Source: Porphyromonadaceae bacterium UBA7087
GTDB lineage: Bacteria > Bacteroidota > Bacteroidia > Bacteroidales > Muribaculaceae
DNA length: 30,531 nt
Assembly: GCA_002493515.1 (NCBI GenBank)
Contig: DKYZ01000127.1
Location: forward strand, 35,083 to 65,613
Reading direction: 5' to 3'
Shown here: positions 29,579 to 30,531 of the stretch, piece by piece
Numbering within the stretch: position 1 is the stretch's first letter
Layout of the letters: every line of letters begins with the position of its first letter
Position numbers and translations under genes: made by a program
The notes under the pieces: model-generated
The model's input: the letters and a program-made list of their open reading frames with translations, nothing else
Databases searched by the model: none
What the model was told of the DNA's origin: nothing

Positions 29579-30019
29579 ATGACGACTATAGCAATGGCGT
29601 GCGACCACGCCGCCTTCGACCTCAAGGAGAAAATCAAGAAGTATATGGAGTCGAAAGGTTATGAGGTAAAGGATTTCGGCACCTACAGCGCCGATTCATG
29701 CGACTATGCCGACTTTGCCCATCCGGCTGCGGCAGCCGTGGAGAGCGGGGAATATCCCTTTGGAATCGCAATGTGCGGCTCGGGCAACGGCATCCAGATG
29801 ACCCTCAACAAACATCAGGGCATCCGCGCTGCCCTGTGCTGGAAACCGGAGCTCGCGGCTCTTGCAAAACAGCACAACGACGCCAATTTCCTCGTGCTTC
29901 CCGGACGTTTCATTTCCGACGACGAGGCCTATAAGACTGTCGATGCGTACCTCGACGCGAAATTCGAGGGAGACCGCCACCTGCGCCGCATCAAGAAAAT
30001 ACCATTGGCAAACTGCTGA
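29579..30019 (+). CDS. rpiB: Ribose-5-phosphate isomerase B
   Basis: The protein has 146 residues, the RpiB/LacAB size. The substrate-binding Asp9-His10 pair is in MACDHAAFDLK. The active-site Cys66 lies in CGSGNG (66-71), the anion hole loop. His99-Asn100 in KQHNDANFLVLPGR complete the usual ligand set, with Arg110 contacting phosphate. The enzyme interconverts ribose 5-phosphate and ribulose 5-phosphate in the non-oxidative pentose phosphate pathway; the family also includes allose-6-phosphate isomerases. It is cytoplasmic and probably a dimer. The gap before it is 39 bp with an AT-rich stretch, so it may share the upstream transcript. folB follows after 8 bp and should be in the same operon. 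Confidence 0.95.
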   Translation: MTTIAMACDHAAFDLKEKIKKYMESKGYEVKDFGTYSADSCDYADFAHPAAAAVESGEYPFGIAMCGSGNGIQMTLNKHQGIRAALCWKPELAALAKQHNDANFLVLPGRFISDDEAYKTVDAYLDAKFEGDRHLRRIKKIPLANC

Positions 30020-30027
30020 GAGGAGTG

Positions 30028-30393
30028 ATGGATATCATTACGATCTCGCTCGAAGAGGTGGAAATCCATGGCCGCCACGGCGTGATGCCCCAGGAAAACA
30101 GGGTCGGCAACACATTCCGTGTCTCGGTCTCTGTGGATATCCCTGTAGACTTCGACCCATCGGCCGACAATCCCGACTCCACCATATCCTATGCGGATAT
30201 CTACGATATCGTCAAGGAGGAGATGGCGGTCACGTCAAAATTACTGGAAACCGTGGCATGGCGTATAGCCAACAGGCTGCGCCGACGTTGGCCGGTGATT
30301 ATCAAGGGGTTTGTCGCCATAGCGAAGTGTCCGCCTCCCATCTCCGGCGTAATCGGAAACGCTTCCGTAAAATATTTTTTTGAAAAAAATTAA
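30028..30393 (+). CDS. folB: Dihydroneopterin aldolase FolB
   Basis: The protein has 121 residues, a typical single-domain tunnelling-fold size. The catalytic Glu23 is in HGVMPQENRVGN and the conserved Lys100 in IAKCPPPI, both as in FolB. The family converts 7,8-dihydroneopterin to 6-hydroxymethyl-dihydropterin and glycolaldehyde in folate synthesis, working as an octamer in the cytoplasm. I chose ATG 30028; a GTG at 30025 lies directly before it in frame. AGAGGAG just upstream is a good Shine-Dalgarno-like sequence, not common in this phylum. It follows rpiB by 8 bp. The gene ends 7 bp before the -33 box of the tRNA promoter, with no terminator visible between. Confidence 0.93.
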   Translation: MDIITISLEEVEIHGRHGVMPQENRVGNTFRVSVSVDIPVDFDPSADNPDSTISYADIYDIVKEEMAVTSKLLETVAWRIANRLRRRWPVIIKGFVAIAKCPPPISGVIGNASVKYFFEKN

Positions 30394-30400
30394 CGAAATA

Positions 30401-30432
30401 TTTGGCCGGTTCAAAAAAAGGTTGTAATTTTG
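30401..30432 (+). promoter_or_regulatory. Promoter of tRNA-Arg
   Basis: TTTG (30401-30404) and TAATTTTG (30425-30432) are separated by 20 bp, a near-ideal Bacteroidota promoter. The mature tRNA begins 22 bp after the box, leaving a short 5' leader for RNase P. Confidence 0.85.
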
Positions 30433-30454
30433 CACCGCAATTCGGAAGCAAAAG

Positions 30455-30531
30455 GGTCCGTTAGCTCAATTGAATAGAGCATCTGACTACGGATCAGAAG
30501 GTTGCAGGTTTGAATCCTGCACGGATCACCA
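30455..30531 (+). tRNA. tRNA-Arg(ACG)
   Basis: The acceptor stem GGTCCGT (30455-30461) pairs with ACGGATC (30521-30527), one G-U. The anticodon stem TCTGA/TCAGA encloses the loop CTACGGA, giving anticodon ACG (read as ICG after deamination) for CGN arginine codons. The T arm has TTTGAAT in its loop. The discriminator is A and the CCA end is encoded, ending exactly at the last base of the window. Confidence 0.97.

Overview
The window looks like chromosomal DNA from a Bacteroidota bacterium, most likely of order Bacteroidales. The evidence is the protein set (SprA, a T9SS C-terminal sorting domain, a stand-alone PASTA protein next to RluD, DUF2520-KdsC-Maf) and the -7 boxes of the form TAnnTTTG that precede many genes. 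Coding DNA is GC-rich and intergenic DNA is AT-rich, which would suit a Muribaculaceae-like gut commensal, but the family assignment is inference.

Layout. 1-1000 (minus): start of a RluD-type pseudouridine synthase coupled to a PASTA membrane protein. 1045-6182 (plus): bamD, rpoZ, an orphan ATP-grasp-like gene, DUF2520, kdsC, maf and an unknown helical protein. This series links outer-membrane assembly, RNA polymerase omega, Kdo synthesis and nucleotide sanitation. 6183-6561 holds hairpins and a doubtful small ORF. 6562-10918: a ROK sugar kinase (minus), a glyoxalase-fold enzyme and ClpB (plus). 11179-13928 (plus): a thioredoxin-fold protein without catalytic cysteines, then a large secreted Omp28-like protein with a CGWC motif and a T9SS sorting domain. 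14031-15533 (minus): catalase, preceded by an array of eight 9-bp AT-rich repeats. 15723-16672 (minus): a small accessory module, an internally shortened BRO/antirepressor protein plus an XRE regulator. 16831-24933 (minus): ruvA and the giant T9SS translocon gene sprA. 25033-26189 (plus): recR and a GNAT acetyltransferase. 26218-26841 (minus): YqgE/AlgH. 27043-30393 (plus): aspartate kinase, EngB, GtrA, RpiB and FolB. The window ends with a complete tRNA-Arg(ACG).

How the parts work together. SprA is the known outer-membrane channel of the type IX secretion system, and the protein at 11955-13928 carries the matching C-terminal signal, so translocon and probable cargo are both here. RuvA and RecR are recombination proteins read from divergent promoters. 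BamD serves outer-membrane barrel assembly, KdsC serves LPS core synthesis, and catalase and ClpB are stress functions.

Most of the window is ordinary housekeeping DNA; I see no complete new multi-gene system. The unusual points are: a textbook intrinsic terminator inside the first 20 codons of the ATP-grasp gene, where that gene overlaps rpoZ; a dispersed bulged hairpin present twice with a compensatory base-pair change; the BRO protein with an apparent in-frame central deletion beside a HigA-like regulator that lacks a toxin; and the 9-bp repeat array in front of catalase.
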